Shown piece by piece: positions 1 to 11,177 of a DNA stretch of 64,000 nucleotides. The position numbers and the translations under genes were made by a program. Positions within the stretch are counted from its first letter, which is position 1, and the number at the start of each line of letters is the position of its first letter. The stretch is from Euglena gracilis (lineage: Eukaryota > Euglenida > Euglenophyceae > Euglenales). The notes under the pieces were generated by a model. That model was given only the letters and a program-made list of their open reading frames with translations. It was not told the origin of the DNA and ran no database searches. The stretch spans positions 29,891,471 through 29,955,470 of the forward strand of contig CP154955.1 in assembly GCA_039621445.1 (NCBI GenBank). The letters run 5' to 3'.

Positions 1-5
1 CCGAT

Positions 6-284
6 GTGAGTATCCATGGGAGTGAGGAGGACGACCGACTCATGAAGGAAATCATCAAACAGGAGGAAAAGGAACAGAAAACTTGTATGGTGATCAACGT
101 TGCAGACCTGACACAGGCACAAAAAGAATTTCAAGAACCCGTCACTGTGGCTGTCACAACAAGGGAGGAAGCCAAAGTGGGTGAAGATTCACCCACAGTG
201 CCTGGTTCAACGGTAAACGGTGACACCCCTCAAAAAATTCAAAAACACCTCAAAAACCTGCAAAAACGACACCGAAATGGGTGA
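6..284 (+). pseudogene. Pol linker fragment upstream of integrase (hypothetical)
   Basis: This open frame of 92 codons precedes the integrase frame and is acidic and lysine-rich (stretches such as EEDDRLMKEIIKQEEKEQK). In gypsy Pol proteins a variable tether joins RNase H to the H2C2 zinc-binding part of integrase, and the position fits such a tether. There is no recognisable domain. The frame ends at a TGA (282–284). The integrase frame, one register away, is open from 293 apart from a TAG at 338–340, so the polyprotein is frameshifted here. The assignment rests on position only. Confidence 0.35.
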
Positions 285-487
285 AGGAAATGATGGTGAA
301 GGAAAAGATGGTGGTGGAACCAAGTGAAAAACTGGCTTAGAAAACCCCAAGGGAGACCACGGATGAGGCGGGAAACCTGATCCGACCAGACCAACACAAA
401 AACGAATCCCCAGAAAATTCAAGCACGGCCGAGGGACAATCCACTGAGGAAGACCCACCAAGGCGAAGACCCCTGGAAGAGGACCCT

Positions 488-1585
488 GTGGAACCCCTAA
501 CAACAACAGACTCAACAAAACAACAGGACGCGCAAGGTGCGTCATCCTCAACGGGGACACCCGTTGGACCTCCATCAATGGGAGTGCACGCCCCGGAGCT
601 TCAACAGGGGGAAGCGAAAGGGGTGATGGACAGGGAATGGAAGAACGAGTACGAACGTTGCCCAAGGTGGGGACCTGTGCTCAAGAACCTGAAGGAAACG
701 GGGTTCATAAACTGGCCTGACGTGTACCGATTCGACAGCGGCAGGCTGTACAAAAACGGTCTCCTATGTGTACCAAGTGGGTTGACTGGAAACGTAATTC
801 GGGAACATCACGAAACAGCCGGGCACCCAGGGTCAGCCCGACTGTGGGACCAGATGGGAAGGTGGTTTACATTTGCAGACCACCAGGATGCAAAAAAACT
901 GACAGGCAAAATGATGACCATGTGTGAAACCTGCCAAGCAACAGAACCCGGCCACCTACCATACAACTTCCCCGTTGAACCGACACCAATTCCTGCACAC
1001 CTGATGGACAGCGTTGCCATCGATTTGTTCTCCCTACCTGAAACGACCTTCGAAGGGAAGAAGTACGACACGTGTGCGTTGTGTGTGGACAGGCTGAGTG
1101 GGTGGATGGTTGCAACCCCCCACCTGGCTAAGGGACTCACAGCGGAAAAGGATGGAAAGGAAATGTACAAACAGTGGGGAATTTTTGGGATACCCTCGGT
1201 GGTGAGCTCCGACCGGGGCTCCCACTTTACAGCCGGTTGGTGGAAAACACTGCGCGCTGCCCACGGGGTCCGTGTGGCGTACGGGCAGGCATACCACCAC
1301 CAAGCCAACGGACGGGCTGAGGTAGCGGGTCAACAAGTCCTCCGAAAACTGGCAAAACTGGATGCTGAAAAAGGGGTACCCTGGGTTGAACTCCTACCGA
1401 AAGACTTGAGGGCTTTACACGACGTCCCGGGTGAAACAGGATTGTCACCGTACGAAATTGTGTTTGGCAGGCACAGACCGTTGGCGGGATTACCATACCA
1501 ACCACAAAAGGAAGCGTCAGGGGCCTCAACGTTCTTGGAAAGGATGACGGAACAAGAACAGTGGGTGAGCCTGGTCCTGAACTAA
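488..1585 (+). pseudogene. Retrotransposon integrase (H2C2 zinc-binding and DDE core), broken
   Basis: The frame encodes an integrase that would join retroelement cDNA to host DNA. An H2C2 zinc-binding segment is visible (REHHETAGHPG, then CETC about 40 residues on). The catalytic core follows: Asp in VAIDLFSLP (codon at 1022), Asp in SSDRGSHFT (1211) and Glu in NGRAEVAG (1319). The last two are separated by 35 residues, the DD35E spacing of retroviral-type integrases, so the triad itself is intact. The same frame is open upstream to a TAG at 338–340, so 488 (a GTG) is not a real start. The frame stops at a TAA (1583–1585), and the C-terminal domain continues in another register. Confidence 0.85.
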
Positions 1586-1614
1586 AAACAACGTGAACGG
1601 GCTGAAATGAAACT

Positions 1615-1941
1615 GTGAACCGAAAACGCAGAGAACCACCTGCCTTGGAAATAGGTTCCAAAGTCTGGTATCAACCCGAAAGACAACCTGGTACCGACAA
1701 ACTCGAACCGAAGTGGAAAGGACCGGCGGTGGTGTTGGAACGGGTAGGAGAACACTCCTACGTGGTTGAACTACGACCTGGAAACCGACAACCTGCCCAC
1801 AGTTCACAACTCAAACCCCACGTGGAGGACCTCTACAACACAACCCCCTCTACTTTTAGTCGGGCAAGGCGCAGGAGTTGGAGGTCGGACCTGACGAGTG
1901 GGAGGTTGAAAAACTTCCGAACCACCGCAGAAAAGACGTAA
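1615..1941 (+). pseudogene. Integrase C-terminal GPY/F-like domain
   Basis: This frame has the signature of the integrase C-terminal domain of gypsy elements: a VWYQPE segment, then KWKGPAVVLERVGEHSYVV and a closing HSSQLKPH. In the family this small beta-barrel binds DNA and follows the catalytic core directly. It sits in a different register from the core: the core frame ends at a TAA at 1583 and a TGA follows at about 1607. So at least one stop and one indel separate the two parts. The last ~30 codons, after the HSSQLKPH motif, are probably out of frame, since the chromodomain overlaps here in a third register. Confidence 0.7.
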
Positions 1942-2104
1942 AACTTCAATTTTTGATTCAGTTTAAAAACTGGGACCCATCTAATACTCAGTGGGAACCC
2001 CTGAACCACTTCTTCCTCCGAACCAACAAAGATGTGGTCCAATATTGCAAGAAACGGGACCTGGCTGTGGATGTGAGAGAGTTGCTTGATGGGATGGAGT
2101 GACG
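1878..2104 (+). pseudogene. Chromodomain of the chromovirus Pol
   Basis: The translated segment begins EWEVEKLPNHRR and continues with QFLIQFKNWDPSNTQWEPL, then VVQYCKKRDL. This matches the chromodomain pattern E-V-E-x-I-x-x-H-R, F/Y-L-V-x-W-K-G-Y, x-x-x-T-W-E-P. The canonical W of the WKGY segment is F here (IQFKNWD), which may weaken recognition of methyl-lysine. The domain is ~60 residues, close to the normal size, and its position just after the integrase tail defines the element as a chromovirus. It is in a third register relative to the upstream pieces. The frame ends with a TGA shortly after 2100. Confidence 0.75.
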
Positions 2105-3209
2105 CATGTCGCAAACCCCTGCGCTCTCTCACAGATGCCGCACGTCGCCACCCCCAACGACAGCGTCACAAACCCCAACCCTACCACCCACACCAACCTC
2201 GACCAGCCCCCTTCACCATCCCCACCATACTACCCCCACCCCTATGTGCCCTTGAGGCTCAACTTCCTTCCCCCCTGTGCCTCCGAACATCAACACCAAC
2301 CCAAACGAGGCCACCCCCACCACCATACCGCCCCCCACCTCCATACCAACCCCCACGACAACCCTCACCTCAACACCCTCAAGAGCCTCCACAGCCACCC
2401 CCAAAGCGGAGCCCCAGCCAGAACCCCCCACAGCCAGAGCCACCGAGCACTCCGCGACGGCGGAGGCGCTCAGTCTGCTCCAGCCCGGGCAGTTTCCGGG
2501 GGGTATCGCTGCCCCTGGACAGCCCCCCCGCAACACCCCCACACAGTCCACGACCCCCCTCACCGCAGCCCAAGCCCCCCACCGACGACAACCTCCCCAG
2601 GAAACGGTGGTGGGTAGCGGAGTTGCTGGACCTGTAACGGGTGACCCCCCTACCTGCAAGGCGCGGGTGCCCCTACGGGCCCCGTCTGTATACTCAAAGC
2701 CTTGCGGTGGGACCCGAAAACATTTGACAAACCTGAAATGGATTTCACGACCGAACTTCCGAGCTGGTTTGCAACCTTAACCTCTATCGACTTGGATCGA
2801 CTTGAACCTGTACACCACTGACAAACCTGCCTGACTCAAAACGACAAAACGGGCCTGGGCAGCCCCCCTGGCCAGCCCACCTGAACCTGAACCGCTGGCC
2901 AGCTCAACTCGAACCAGCCCAACGGACCTGAACAAGACCCGACCCGACCCGAATTCACTGACCTCAAGCGCCTCTCTTTTGCCAATCAATCCATTCTTCA
3001 ATTCTTCATGGTTGTTGTAGTTGGTTGGGACCTCCACGTGGAGAACAAACCTTCCCCCGCTGGACTTGGCCTAAAAAAAACAAAACACAGCCCCCAACCC
3101 CGACCGTAGCAGCCAGCCAAAACTGGGCAAACGGTGGAATGGGAACCTGACTTTGACCCAAAAACGCAGACCTGGCCGACCCCGGGCCACCGGCCTCGGG
3201 GGGGGGGGG
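2105..3209 (+). other. Proline-rich, C-rich 3' region of the chromovirus; no confident gene
   Basis: From 2105 to about 2640 the DNA is strongly C-rich on the plus strand, and all three plus frames stay open over long stretches and encode Pro/Thr/Ser/His-rich low-complexity peptide. Three frames open at once point to base composition rather than coding. From 2640 to 3209 the sequence is CT/AC-rich with several CCTGAACCTGA-type short repeats and a G10 tract at ~3200. It probably represents the tail of Pol and the 3' untranslated part of the chromovirus, which resumes at 11859. Confidence 0.4.
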
Positions 3210-3214
3210 CGAGG
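3210..3214. repeat. Target-site duplication (left), CGAGG
   Basis: CGAGG lies immediately left of the left LTR (starting at 3215) and recurs immediately right of the other LTR (11854–11858). A 5-bp duplication is usual for gypsy-type integration. It fixes both outer ends of the nested element to the base. Confidence 0.85.
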
Positions 3215-3636
3215 AGTGTACGTCCCCTGACTCTATTCCCACTGCCTGTCGGCCTACTTACACCCTCCCGTGGGAACAGAACCAGGAGAGTAACAAAAAA
3301 GAAAAGTCTTTCACTTAACTATTAGTTTTTATTGCCTTTGGGCTTATGCAGAGCACAAGGCAAACCAGGTGTGATTTTGGAACTTCAGTTCCAGTAGTGT
3401 TCTCCTATCGGAGTTCAAACCTTCAAATCTTTGATTTGCCCTTTCGGGCTGATGAAACACAAAGCAAAACAATACCACCTGTGAAGAGAAAGGCAGATCC
3501 GAGATAGGATAGGCTATTCCTAATTCTGCAACTTGTATTGCAGAACTTGGAATAGTACTATACTATCTGGCATAACATTGTACATTCTGCAGTCTGCTGC
3601 TATGCACAGTGCCATGTTCATGCTGCCTGGAACACA
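3215..3636 (-). repeat. 3' LTR of the TR-GAG element
   Basis: This copy is collinear, without gaps, with 11432–11853. Read on the minus strand it starts TGTGTTCC and ends GTACACT. It is bordered inside by the polypurine tract and outside by the CGAGG duplication. It contains AT-rich stretches and a short inverted pair (GGAACTTCAGTTCC near 3380). Confidence 0.9.
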
Positions 3637-3646
3637 TCCCCCTTCC
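3637..3646 (-). other. Polypurine tract of the TR-GAG element
   Basis: On the minus strand GGAAGGGGGA directly abuts the TG that starts the 3' LTR. In LTR elements this purine run primes plus-strand DNA synthesis. The exact abutment supports the LTR boundary deduced from the target duplication. Confidence 0.85.
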
Positions 3647-6600
3647 AGGGCTTTGCCCGATTTCCTTACTGGACCAGGCCAGCAAGGATTCAAGCATAGC
3701 TCTAAGACTGAGGAAGGTACACCAGGAAAGCATATCTTGGGTCTGCTTCTCCATCACAAGGTTGCTAAACCAAAAAGGGAAGGAAGAGAGGGGAACCCAA
3801 CAACCCAAAACGCGCAAAAGAGGTTATCCGCTTATGCGGCTAACTACTTATTGCGGTAAGGGGGTGGAAGTGGAAGAGCCCATTGGAAAATGGGGCTGGA
3901 AGGTTTCCATTCCAGAAAGTCCCATCCACCCGGTTTGGGGTGTGTCTATGACACGCGGGGAGGTCTCATTCCATAATCGGAAAAGACTGAAGGGTAGGGT
4001 GTGGAAGGAGGGGCACCTGGCCAGTCATACCTGACCAGGGAGGAAAGCCTATTTACAAAACCAACTGCCGGCGACAGCGATTTTGCCCGGGGGGGAAAGG
4101 GGAGAGGAGTGGGGGGCTGGTCTAAAGACCTTACAAAGAATTTTAGCTGTCTGGCAGTCTTATTGGGGCCTTAAGGCCGAAAAGTAACAACTTTGGAACT
4201 ATTATTACGGTGTGCGCGCTGTGCGCTGTGCGTCTTCTTAATGGCGGCCTATACCGCTGGGGAAGACTTCGCAGCGCGGCACGGACACGATGTTGCCGAT
4301 GGGGTATCCCCAGAGGCGCATACCTCAGAATAGCGGGCAGTAGCCCTAAAAACTGTAGATTTGGCAGTTGTGCCTTGGGTGTGCAGCCTGTAGGCTGAAG
4401 GGTTGGCATTAGCCAAAAATAATTGGGGGGTAGGCTTTATCGCCCAGAAACCTTGCCTTGCGGAATATGCATGGCACAAAAATACTACTGGGTGTATACC
4501 CGAATCAAAATAATTCGGCATATTGCCAAAACATCATACTGAGGTGCACAACCGCAGAAAAATTTCGGAATTGTGGCAGGCTGCTGCCAATTCACATAAC
4601 AACTGTGGTTGGTGTGGCTTATACCACTTTGAAAAACCGCAAATGAAATGTGAATGCACATAAAAGAATGGAACATTGTTCCAGTGCGGTGAAATTCATC
4701 ACAAAAACTGGATTTCACCATTTTTGAGAAACCTTGCAGAATGACACCATTGGTGTTGCACATGATGACCTTTGGGTCTTCCGAATTATATCGGTAAGGG
4801 GATCCCACTGAATGAAGTGGGGGGGTCCGAATTATATCGGTAAGGGGGTCCCACTGAATAAAGTGGGGGGGGGGTGGGGCAAGAATGCCGTTAGTGTGGT
4901 AAGCAGAAAAAAATACTGCAAATATGACAAAATCTCATCATTTGTGACTATGTCACTGAGAAATACTGACTTTTGTCAGATTTTTAGGGAAATCCCTATC
5001 AGGATTTAGGGCAGAAATGCAGATTCTGCGTCGAGAATTGCATTTTTGCCACCAAAAGTGCAACTTTGTTGCATTTTGAGTCATTTAAGACTGCAAATTT
5101 GCCAAGTGCACATAGTGCTTGTTGAGAGTGTCCAATAACACTGCATGTTTGTTGTTTTACAGCTTTTGGGATTTGGATGTCTAATAACACCACATCACCC
5201 AAAAAGCTGTAAAACTGTGCAAAAATATCGCAAAAAAGCAAAAATACGCTCTAAAATACAAGTAAAACATGTCTATGACATCTTGAGCAAAGGAAAAATT
5301 GCCATTATCAGCATATCCCTTTGCACTCCACTCTGGCATAGTGCCTCATGGTCACTCCCATTAGGGATATGAGTGCCAGAATTGGGAAAAATCACCAAAA
5401 ATTGCAGAAAATCAATGATTTAAATGAGAATTTGCACATAAGTGCTCCTAAAAATGGTTCTAGTGAGTCGAAATGACTCCAAATTGTGGGCTATAGCCCT
5501 CTGAACTGTACCAGGCCTAATAGCCCATACAGAGGGGGCAATGGGCAGAATGCTGCCAAAGGAGCTTAAAAAGGGCCATTAGCCAAACTGGTAACCAATG
5601 GTAATTAGCCATCAGAAACGATGTATGGAACAGTATAGAAGCCTTTCAGGCTGATTTGCCAGTCTGGTGCACGATCGTACAAGATCTGGCTCAAAATATG
5701 GCTTTTGGCCAGATTGGCTGGGCTTAATTCAAAATTTCACGATCTCCTCAAATAAGAGTACCGTGTGAAGTTACAGCGATCTGATTGCACCGCCGGACGG
5801 CTCATCTAACGAGCTTTCGAATGAGGGGTAACATGGCCTATCGGCCAGCTACAGGCGCTGAGATACGTCTTTGATCTTTTGCCTGTGTGAGTGAGCTTTT
5901 GCTATAAGCTCCCATAATTTATTCTACAAAGACAACTTTTGGTTTCTATCTCATAGGCACTACTACATACAGTCAAAACCTCATGGCACGAGGTGCCAGA
6001 AATTTTGAAGCTTTTGTGGTGGTTTTGAGGCTATGCCAAAGTGACACTTATGCAAATCTGCATAAAACTAGCCTATTTGGCTTGTTTTGGCCAGTTCAGC
6101 CACTTTCAGCCATGTAATATGGCTTTTTGTGCCATTTTTGAGGTCCTATGGACTTTTCACTTTATAATATGGATTTGTGGACATTTGGTCCTTTTGGTCC
6201 TTGCATTGTGTGCAAATTGGTCCTATGGACCCAAGGACCACATGGGTAATGGCCCATAGGCCTTGCACATCACAGGGTGTATTGGTCACATAGACCTAAG
6301 GCTAAGTGGTTAAGTCCACAAAAATGCATGTTTGAATGAATTTTCTTCATTTGAATGAATTTTTGAGGGGGGGGGGCAACTATGTTGCAGATTTTCTCAA
6401 GGAATTCAACTTATTTCCCTATCAGGATTCACTTCTGCAATAAGAAAAAGGCCATTTTGTTCACAAAATAGCTGTTCTTCACAAAGAGGTGCAAGTTCAT
6501 GGGAAAAATGCAGTATTTGCAATGTATCCCAAAAACTTATCACACACCTTGTGTTTTTGCAAATAACTTTGAAGTGGGCGCAATTGTGCGCTTGAATGCT

Positions 6601-7800
6601 CAAAACACCTTTGGTGTTCGCCATCAAGTTCGTGGTCAAAGAAGGAGGGATGGCTACTTTTGTTGCTTAAGTAAACCAAATCTGCATTTTGAGCATGTGG
6701 TTTGCAAATCAACAACAAAAATGCCACTGTGAAATATGTACACAAACATCTTTGGGACTTATTCCCAAAAGAATATGGTTGGGTTGGGCAGATACCCATT
6801 TGTGAGATATACGCAATTGTGCGAGATTTGCGCTATGCACGGGTGGGGGGGTGTGCGCTATGCGCGATGTGCAAAACAATATGCACGCGATGAGCGCAAT
6901 GCGCGTGGGGAGCGCAATATGCGCGGGGGTGTGAGCCACATAGACACGGTGGTTGGGAGCGCCATATAGCGGGGGGGGGGGTATTATGCGAAAGATTTGC
7001 GCTATGCGCGAGGGTGGGTGGCGCCATAGGCGCTTGAGTGGAGGACGCCATAGGCGCGGGGGTGGTGGTTAGTTTGGTTTCGGTTATTTCCTTTTGTGTT
7101 TGGTTGTTGGTTGTGTGGAAATTTCTCCTAGAGTGCACACCTTGGGGGGAGGTGCTGAGTAGTGGTCCTTGTCGCGCATGTTGGTCTGGAGGGGGTGGAG
7201 TGTGTAAGAAAAATTGTATGCGAATTTGAGCTGCGGGGGGTGTACAGGATTGTCTGCAATCGACAAACCTGGTGGTAAACGAAAAATGAAAGCAGCTGGG
7301 CGACTACTCGACACCGTTTAAACTTCAGGCCTTAGGGCTTTCGTCTTGAAACCCAGTGAAACGATGGGGGGTTAAGCTACTTGTTACCCCTACCGCATGT
7401 GGAACGTTTGTGGATATGCGGTGGGTAGGGGGAGCACTTTCTCTTTACCCCTGGGTTGAAAACGGTGTTGGTGTTGTAGGAAACGGTATTTCTGTCATCG
7501 AAAACGGTGTGTAAAAGTGATGATTAGTGGGAGTTTTGGGGGGGAAAGAAGTTTGCGGAGCTGTGTGCATTCTTGGAGCGTAAATCCATTCAACCACTAG
7601 TGACACACATGGGGTATCCCCTAGTGCATCAACAACCGGCAACACAAAACTGTGTATACGTCAAAATTTTGGCAGAATTTTGAGCGGGGACACCGGAAAA
7701 TCCTGGAACGATGACCAGAAAGGATACTGGGCAGGGGATGACTAGGGTCATGACTCCTGTCACCTCCTTTCTAGTAGCCTCTGTAGTCCACATTCCTGGG
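3647..7800 (-). other. Internal noncoding region of the TR-GAG element
   Basis: About 4.1 kb downstream of gag with no long or protein-like frame on the minus strand. It includes a tandem duplication of a ~49-bp unit at ~4778–4872 (CCGAATTATATCGGTAAGGG repeated), GCGC-rich alternating stretches (4200–4260 and 6800–7060), and AT-rich sequence elsewhere. A short minus-strand stretch at 7445–7645 is open but has no recognisable protease motif. I find no remnant of reverse transcriptase motifs, so pol was lost entirely or was never part of this family. Confidence 0.6.
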
Positions 7801-7812
7801 TTTCGGGTGTCT

Positions 7813-8466
7813 TCACTCAAAATCCGAACCGGTGGCCATATCAGCCATTGACTTTCTTGACGCATATACGTCTCTGAGTTTATGAGCGCTAAAGTAGGGA
7901 TGATCCCTTTTATTACGTGGGGTATCATCCCCCTCCCTGCCCGAAGCCGGGTGATAATCCTCGATAGAGGTTGTTCTTTGACCTACCTTATGCCTTTTGG
8001 CTGAAGTATGATCTTTTGAACTGCGACTCATATCGCGATGACTCTGGCTTGGGTGGGGAGGAGTCGCATAGCGACATTTGGGTGAAGGGTGGTTGGTGGA
8101 TCCGCACAGTGAACATGTGGACCGTGATTGATATTTTGAATTTTGCGAATGCGCATTTTGAGAAAAATTAGAACTGCATGGTGAGGCTGATCCTCTTGGA
8201 CTTGCGTTGCGCTTTCGCGCTGCGGGATTTGGACAATGGCAAGATATATGACCCTTTTTGTTACACAAAAAGCACAGTTTGTCCAAAAAATTTTCTGAAG
8301 AGCGCGAATTGCGCAATTTGGATTCCGCCATAGCGGTAAGTGTGACACTTTTTTCACAGAACTGACTTGGATAGCAGGTATTCCTGCCGTGTGGTGGCTC
8401 GTATAAGCCGACTGGATTTGTCCTAAAAGCTGTGATAGCTTCAACTGTTTGGAAACATAGTTCCAT
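7813..8466 (-). CDS. gag: Gag C-terminus: nucleocapsid with two CCHC zinc knuckles
   Basis: This is the C-terminal part of the element's Gag, one register away from the upstream capsid part. Two zinc knuckles of the form C-x2-C-x4-H-x4-C are visible: CFLCNKKGHISCHC and CSLCGSTNHPSPKC. They are followed by a basic, Ser/His-rich tail (SQSHRDMSRSSKDH) and a TGA at 7813–7815. Zinc knuckles bind and package the element RNA. The switch from the capsid register must happen between ~8300 and ~8400. A run of six A (minus strand; 8349–8354) lies where a −1 change would join the two, so either a one-base indel or ribosomal slippage is possible. The listed start at 8466 is only the first ATG of this register. 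Confidence 0.8.
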   Translation of the reverse strand: MELCFQTVEAITAFRTNPVGLYEPPHGRNTCYPSQFCEKSVTLTAMAESKLRNSRSSENFLDKLCFLCNKKGHISCHCPNPAARKRNASPRGSASPCSSNFSQNAHSQNSKYQSRSTCSLCGSTNHPSPKCRYATPPHPSQSHRDMSRSSKDHTSAKRHKVGQRTTSIEDYHPASGREGDDTPRNKRDHPYFSAHKLRDVYASRKSMADMATGSDFE

Positions 8467-11177
8467 CGCTCATCGAGCGTCAAAATATGTCCTGCGAGTT
8501 CCTCTCGGTGAATTTCTTTGATGAGTTTGGGTATAAAGTGCAGTAATACTGCGTCAAACTGCTCTTTCATTTGGGTTTCGCCTAACTCGTCTACTTCGGC
8601 TGCCAAACAAAGCCATTTTGAGTACCACAGGTCTATCGACCTCCATTTTCGGTCATGGGGGGCATATTGCCGCCATTTTTTCTCCAGAGTTATTCTGGTA
8701 ACCAAACTGGAACATGAAGAAGCATATTGCTCAACCAAATCCTGAAAAGAAATGCGCCCGCGAATGACCAATTGTCTGGCGCGTTCCTTTTCGTCTTTTG
8801 GTAAACAGTCTATGAATTCCATTTTGATTACTTCTGGGTTTCCGTCTTGGGTTGGACCCTTCAAGTCCCAGAAGTATTCCCAGTCACGGAAAAATTGTTT
8901 CCATGTGGTGGGGTCACCGTCCCATTGGGGCTTCACCTTATTCGCGATTGCGATGGTGTTTGTGAAATCTTTCTGAGTAACCCGTGGCCCTTCGGTGGTA
9001 TTCATGGTGGGTGGGCCCGGGCGCGGTATCGCACCACGTGTGGATACACCGGTGGCTGCACCAAGTGTGTTGTTGTGGAAATTATGTGAATGCGCATGGA
9101 ACATACCACCAAGTGTACCATAGGTACCATGTACATTTGGGGTGTCGCGAATGCGCGAATGGTGATGCGAATGCGCATGGGGGGGTGACGTGTCACATGG
9201 TTGTACTGTTGGGGATTCCAAGCGTATTTGCGAGGAATGACCAGTAACTGGTGTGGGATTGCGGTACATACCGCTAATTAGTTCGGACTGCCGAATCTCT
9301 TGACTTAAGAGGTGGGTTGGTCTGGATCTCGATGGTAAACCCGACTCATCATCCGAAAACTTGTCCATTGGGACTGGTAACACTGGGGGAGGGACCACTG
9401 CATTAGCAGAATCGTAATTTTGTGGCAACGTGCCAATAGGCTCTGCCACAGTTGCGCCATTAGCGCTTTTGGAGCTGGAATCTGCGGCAAGTGTACCTAC
9501 AACACCCATATCGGGTTTTTGTTGTAAAAAACGCAATTGTGCGTGTACTTGATCCAAATTTTCTGTAACGTCACAAAATTTTTTCTCCAAATCATCCAGA
9601 ATACTCAGATGATCGGTGATTGCACCAATATCTTCCTGCAAACGCTTAATACGCCTGCGGTGTTTGGACATATCGTCCAGAAGAGGGATTTTGTCAGAAA
9701 TCAACAGGAAATCCTGCGAAATTGCACCAAAAACAGTGTCCAATTCTTGAACTCGTACTGCTAAAGTGCGTATCGCACTGGAAATGATCTCCAATTGTGG
9801 AGATGGTTGGTCCGAATGCGGACTTTTGACTATTTCAGCCTTTGGCTGTTCCATCAAGACCGAAACTTGCGCGGATAGCGCGATAATGTCATTTTGCAGT
9901 TTTGTGACATCCTGCTTCACCGTTTTCTCGGTGTTCATGAGACTATCACAAAATCCTTGCATAATTTCGTGATTTTCCGCGCGCATTTCAGCGCAAAACT
10001 GCTCCAAGTGTAGGAATGTGAGTGTGGGTATGGGTGTGGTCGACGGCAATGCGTCTGGGGTTGGTGATTGCACCTGAAGCAATTTTGTGCTTAATTCTTG
10101 CATGCATATCTGCAAATCCGCTATCGCGGTTTGAAATCCGGTCACATCCGGTATTTTGCCATTCACTTCCGTGTAGCGGGCATAAAACTTAGCCAAAGCG
10201 GCTTCAATTTCTACCATGCCACTTTGCCACTGTTGTTGCAAATCCTCAAACCTACTCGCAATATTTGCGATTTGGGTGTGAAAACTTGCAACATCAGCAG
10301 GAACTTCACCAGAATTGCAAGATTTCTGCTCCAATCGAGAAAGTCTCTCCTCCAATTGTTGCACATAAGTGCGGGAGGCAAAACTTTCATGTGCTTGGGC
10401 AGAAACTTGGGCAAAAGACGCGGAATCACCGCTCAATTGGAGAGTGCGCTGTTGCGCTTCCTGGAAATAAGTTGCAAGGTTGGAAAACTGCTGCAGTGTG
10501 ATAAATTGTCCGATAGGACTTGGACAGGGGAGCACATGGGGGGGCGGGAAAAAATTTGGTATTTCTAACCCAACCTCAACAAAAAGTTGATGTGGCGCAA
10601 CCGCCTCAGAATCAAATGTGCCTATCGGCATTAGTGCGAGATCTCGCTGGGGGGGAAAACTGTCAGCCGATCGGCTTTCCAACAAGAGGGGTTGTGGCCG
10701 TTGGGCTATATGCTGCTCGGTAGAGCTAGACACCGATGGGCGTAGGGGAGCCCATTGGGCGGGGGAATGCTCGATAGAGCTGAAGGTTGGAGGTAATTGC
10801 TCGATAGAGCTGGCCACTGTGGGGGGATGCTCGATAGAGCTGGACACCGTTAGGTGTGGCACCCATTGGGTGGGGGGTTGCTCGATAGAGCTGTGGGGGG
10901 AATGCTCGATAGAGCTGGAAAGCGGGGTGGGGGAATGCTCGGTAGAGCTGAAAACTGGGGTGGGGGGATGCTCAATAGAGCTGGGAACCACTGGGGTGGG
11001 GGGATGCTCAATAGAGCTGGAAACCATTGGGGTGGGGGGATGCTCAATAGAGCTGGAGTTTTGGTGTGGGGATGACTGGAGCGTATACTCCTCTTGTGAC
11101 AATTCAGGTAAAGTGCTTCTCAAAGAACCAATCAATTCTTGGTAATCAATGAGTGTGTTGGTGCTTGAGCTCTGCAT
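8028..11177 (-). CDS. gag: Gag polyprotein: peptide repeats, coiled coil, capsid
   Basis: A 1,049-codon frame starting at an ATG 255 bases inside the 5' LTR edge. Residues ~40–150 hold about ten near-repeats of SSIEHPPTP. Residues ~240–560 are rich in heptad-like helices (LEERLSRLEQK, VRVQELDTVF), suggesting coiled coil. Around residues 760–960 a retrotransposon capsid pattern appears (PQWDGDPTTWKQFFRDWEYF, then ARQLVIRGRISFQDL and DEFD-like helices). Gag forms the virus-like particle. The last ~100 codons are out of register: the true continuation with zinc knuckles is in the neighbouring frame (7813–8466). Long N-terminal extensions with repeats are unusual in Gag. Confidence 0.8.
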   Translation of the reverse strand: MQSSSTNTLIDYQELIGSLRSTLPELSQEEYTLQSSPHQNSSSIEHPPTPMVSSSIEHPPTPVVPSSIEHPPTPVFSSTEHSPTPLSSSIEHSPHSSIEQPPTQWVPHLTVSSSIEHPPTVASSIEQLPPTFSSIEHSPAQWAPLRPSVSSSTEQHIAQRPQPLLLESRSADSFPPQRDLALMPIGTFDSEAVAPHQLFVEVGLEIPNFFPPPHVLPCPSPIGQFITLQQFSNLATYFQEAQQRTLQLSGDSASFAQVSAQAHESFASRTYVQQLEERLSRLEQKSCNSGEVPADVASFHTQIANIASRFEDLQQQWQSGMVEIEAALAKFYARYTEVNGKIPDVTGFQTAIADLQICMQELSTKLLQVQSPTPDALPSTTPIPTLTFLHLEQFCAEMRAENHEIMQGFCDSLMNTEKTVKQDVTKLQNDIIALSAQVSVLMEQPKAEIVKSPHSDQPSPQLEIISSAIRTLAVRVQELDTVFGAISQDFLLISDKIPLLDDMSKHRRRIKRLQEDIGAITDHLSILDDLEKKFCDVTENLDQVHAQLRFLQQKPDMGVVGTLAADSSSKSANGATVAEPIGTLPQNYDSANAVVPPPVLPVPMDKFSDDESGLPSRSRPTHLLSQEIRQSELISGMYRNPTPVTGHSSQIRLESPTVQPCDTSPPHAHSHHHSRIRDTPNVHGTYGTLGGMFHAHSHNFHNNTLGAATGVSTRGAIPRPGPPTMNTTEGPRVTQKDFTNTIAIANKVKPQWDGDPTTWKQFFRDWEYFWDLKGPTQDGNPEVIKMEFIDCLPKDEKERARQLVIRGRISFQDLVEQYASSCSSLVTRITLEKKWRQYAPHDRKWRSIDLWYSKWLCLAAEVDELGETQMKEQFDAVLLHFIPKLIKEIHREELAGHILTLDERWNYVSKQLKLSQLLGQIQSAYTSHHTAGIPAIQVSSVKKVSHLPLWRNPNCAIRALQKIFWTNCAFCVTKRVIYLAIVQIPQRESATQVQEDQPHHAVLIFLKMRIRKIQNINHGPHVHCADPPTTLHPNVAMRLLPTQARVIAI

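Noticed and set aside
1-2104. Stop-codon reassignment (TAA/TAG as sense) to explain the integrase interruptions
   Set aside because: TGA stops and register changes also interrupt the frames, so ordinary decay explains them better.
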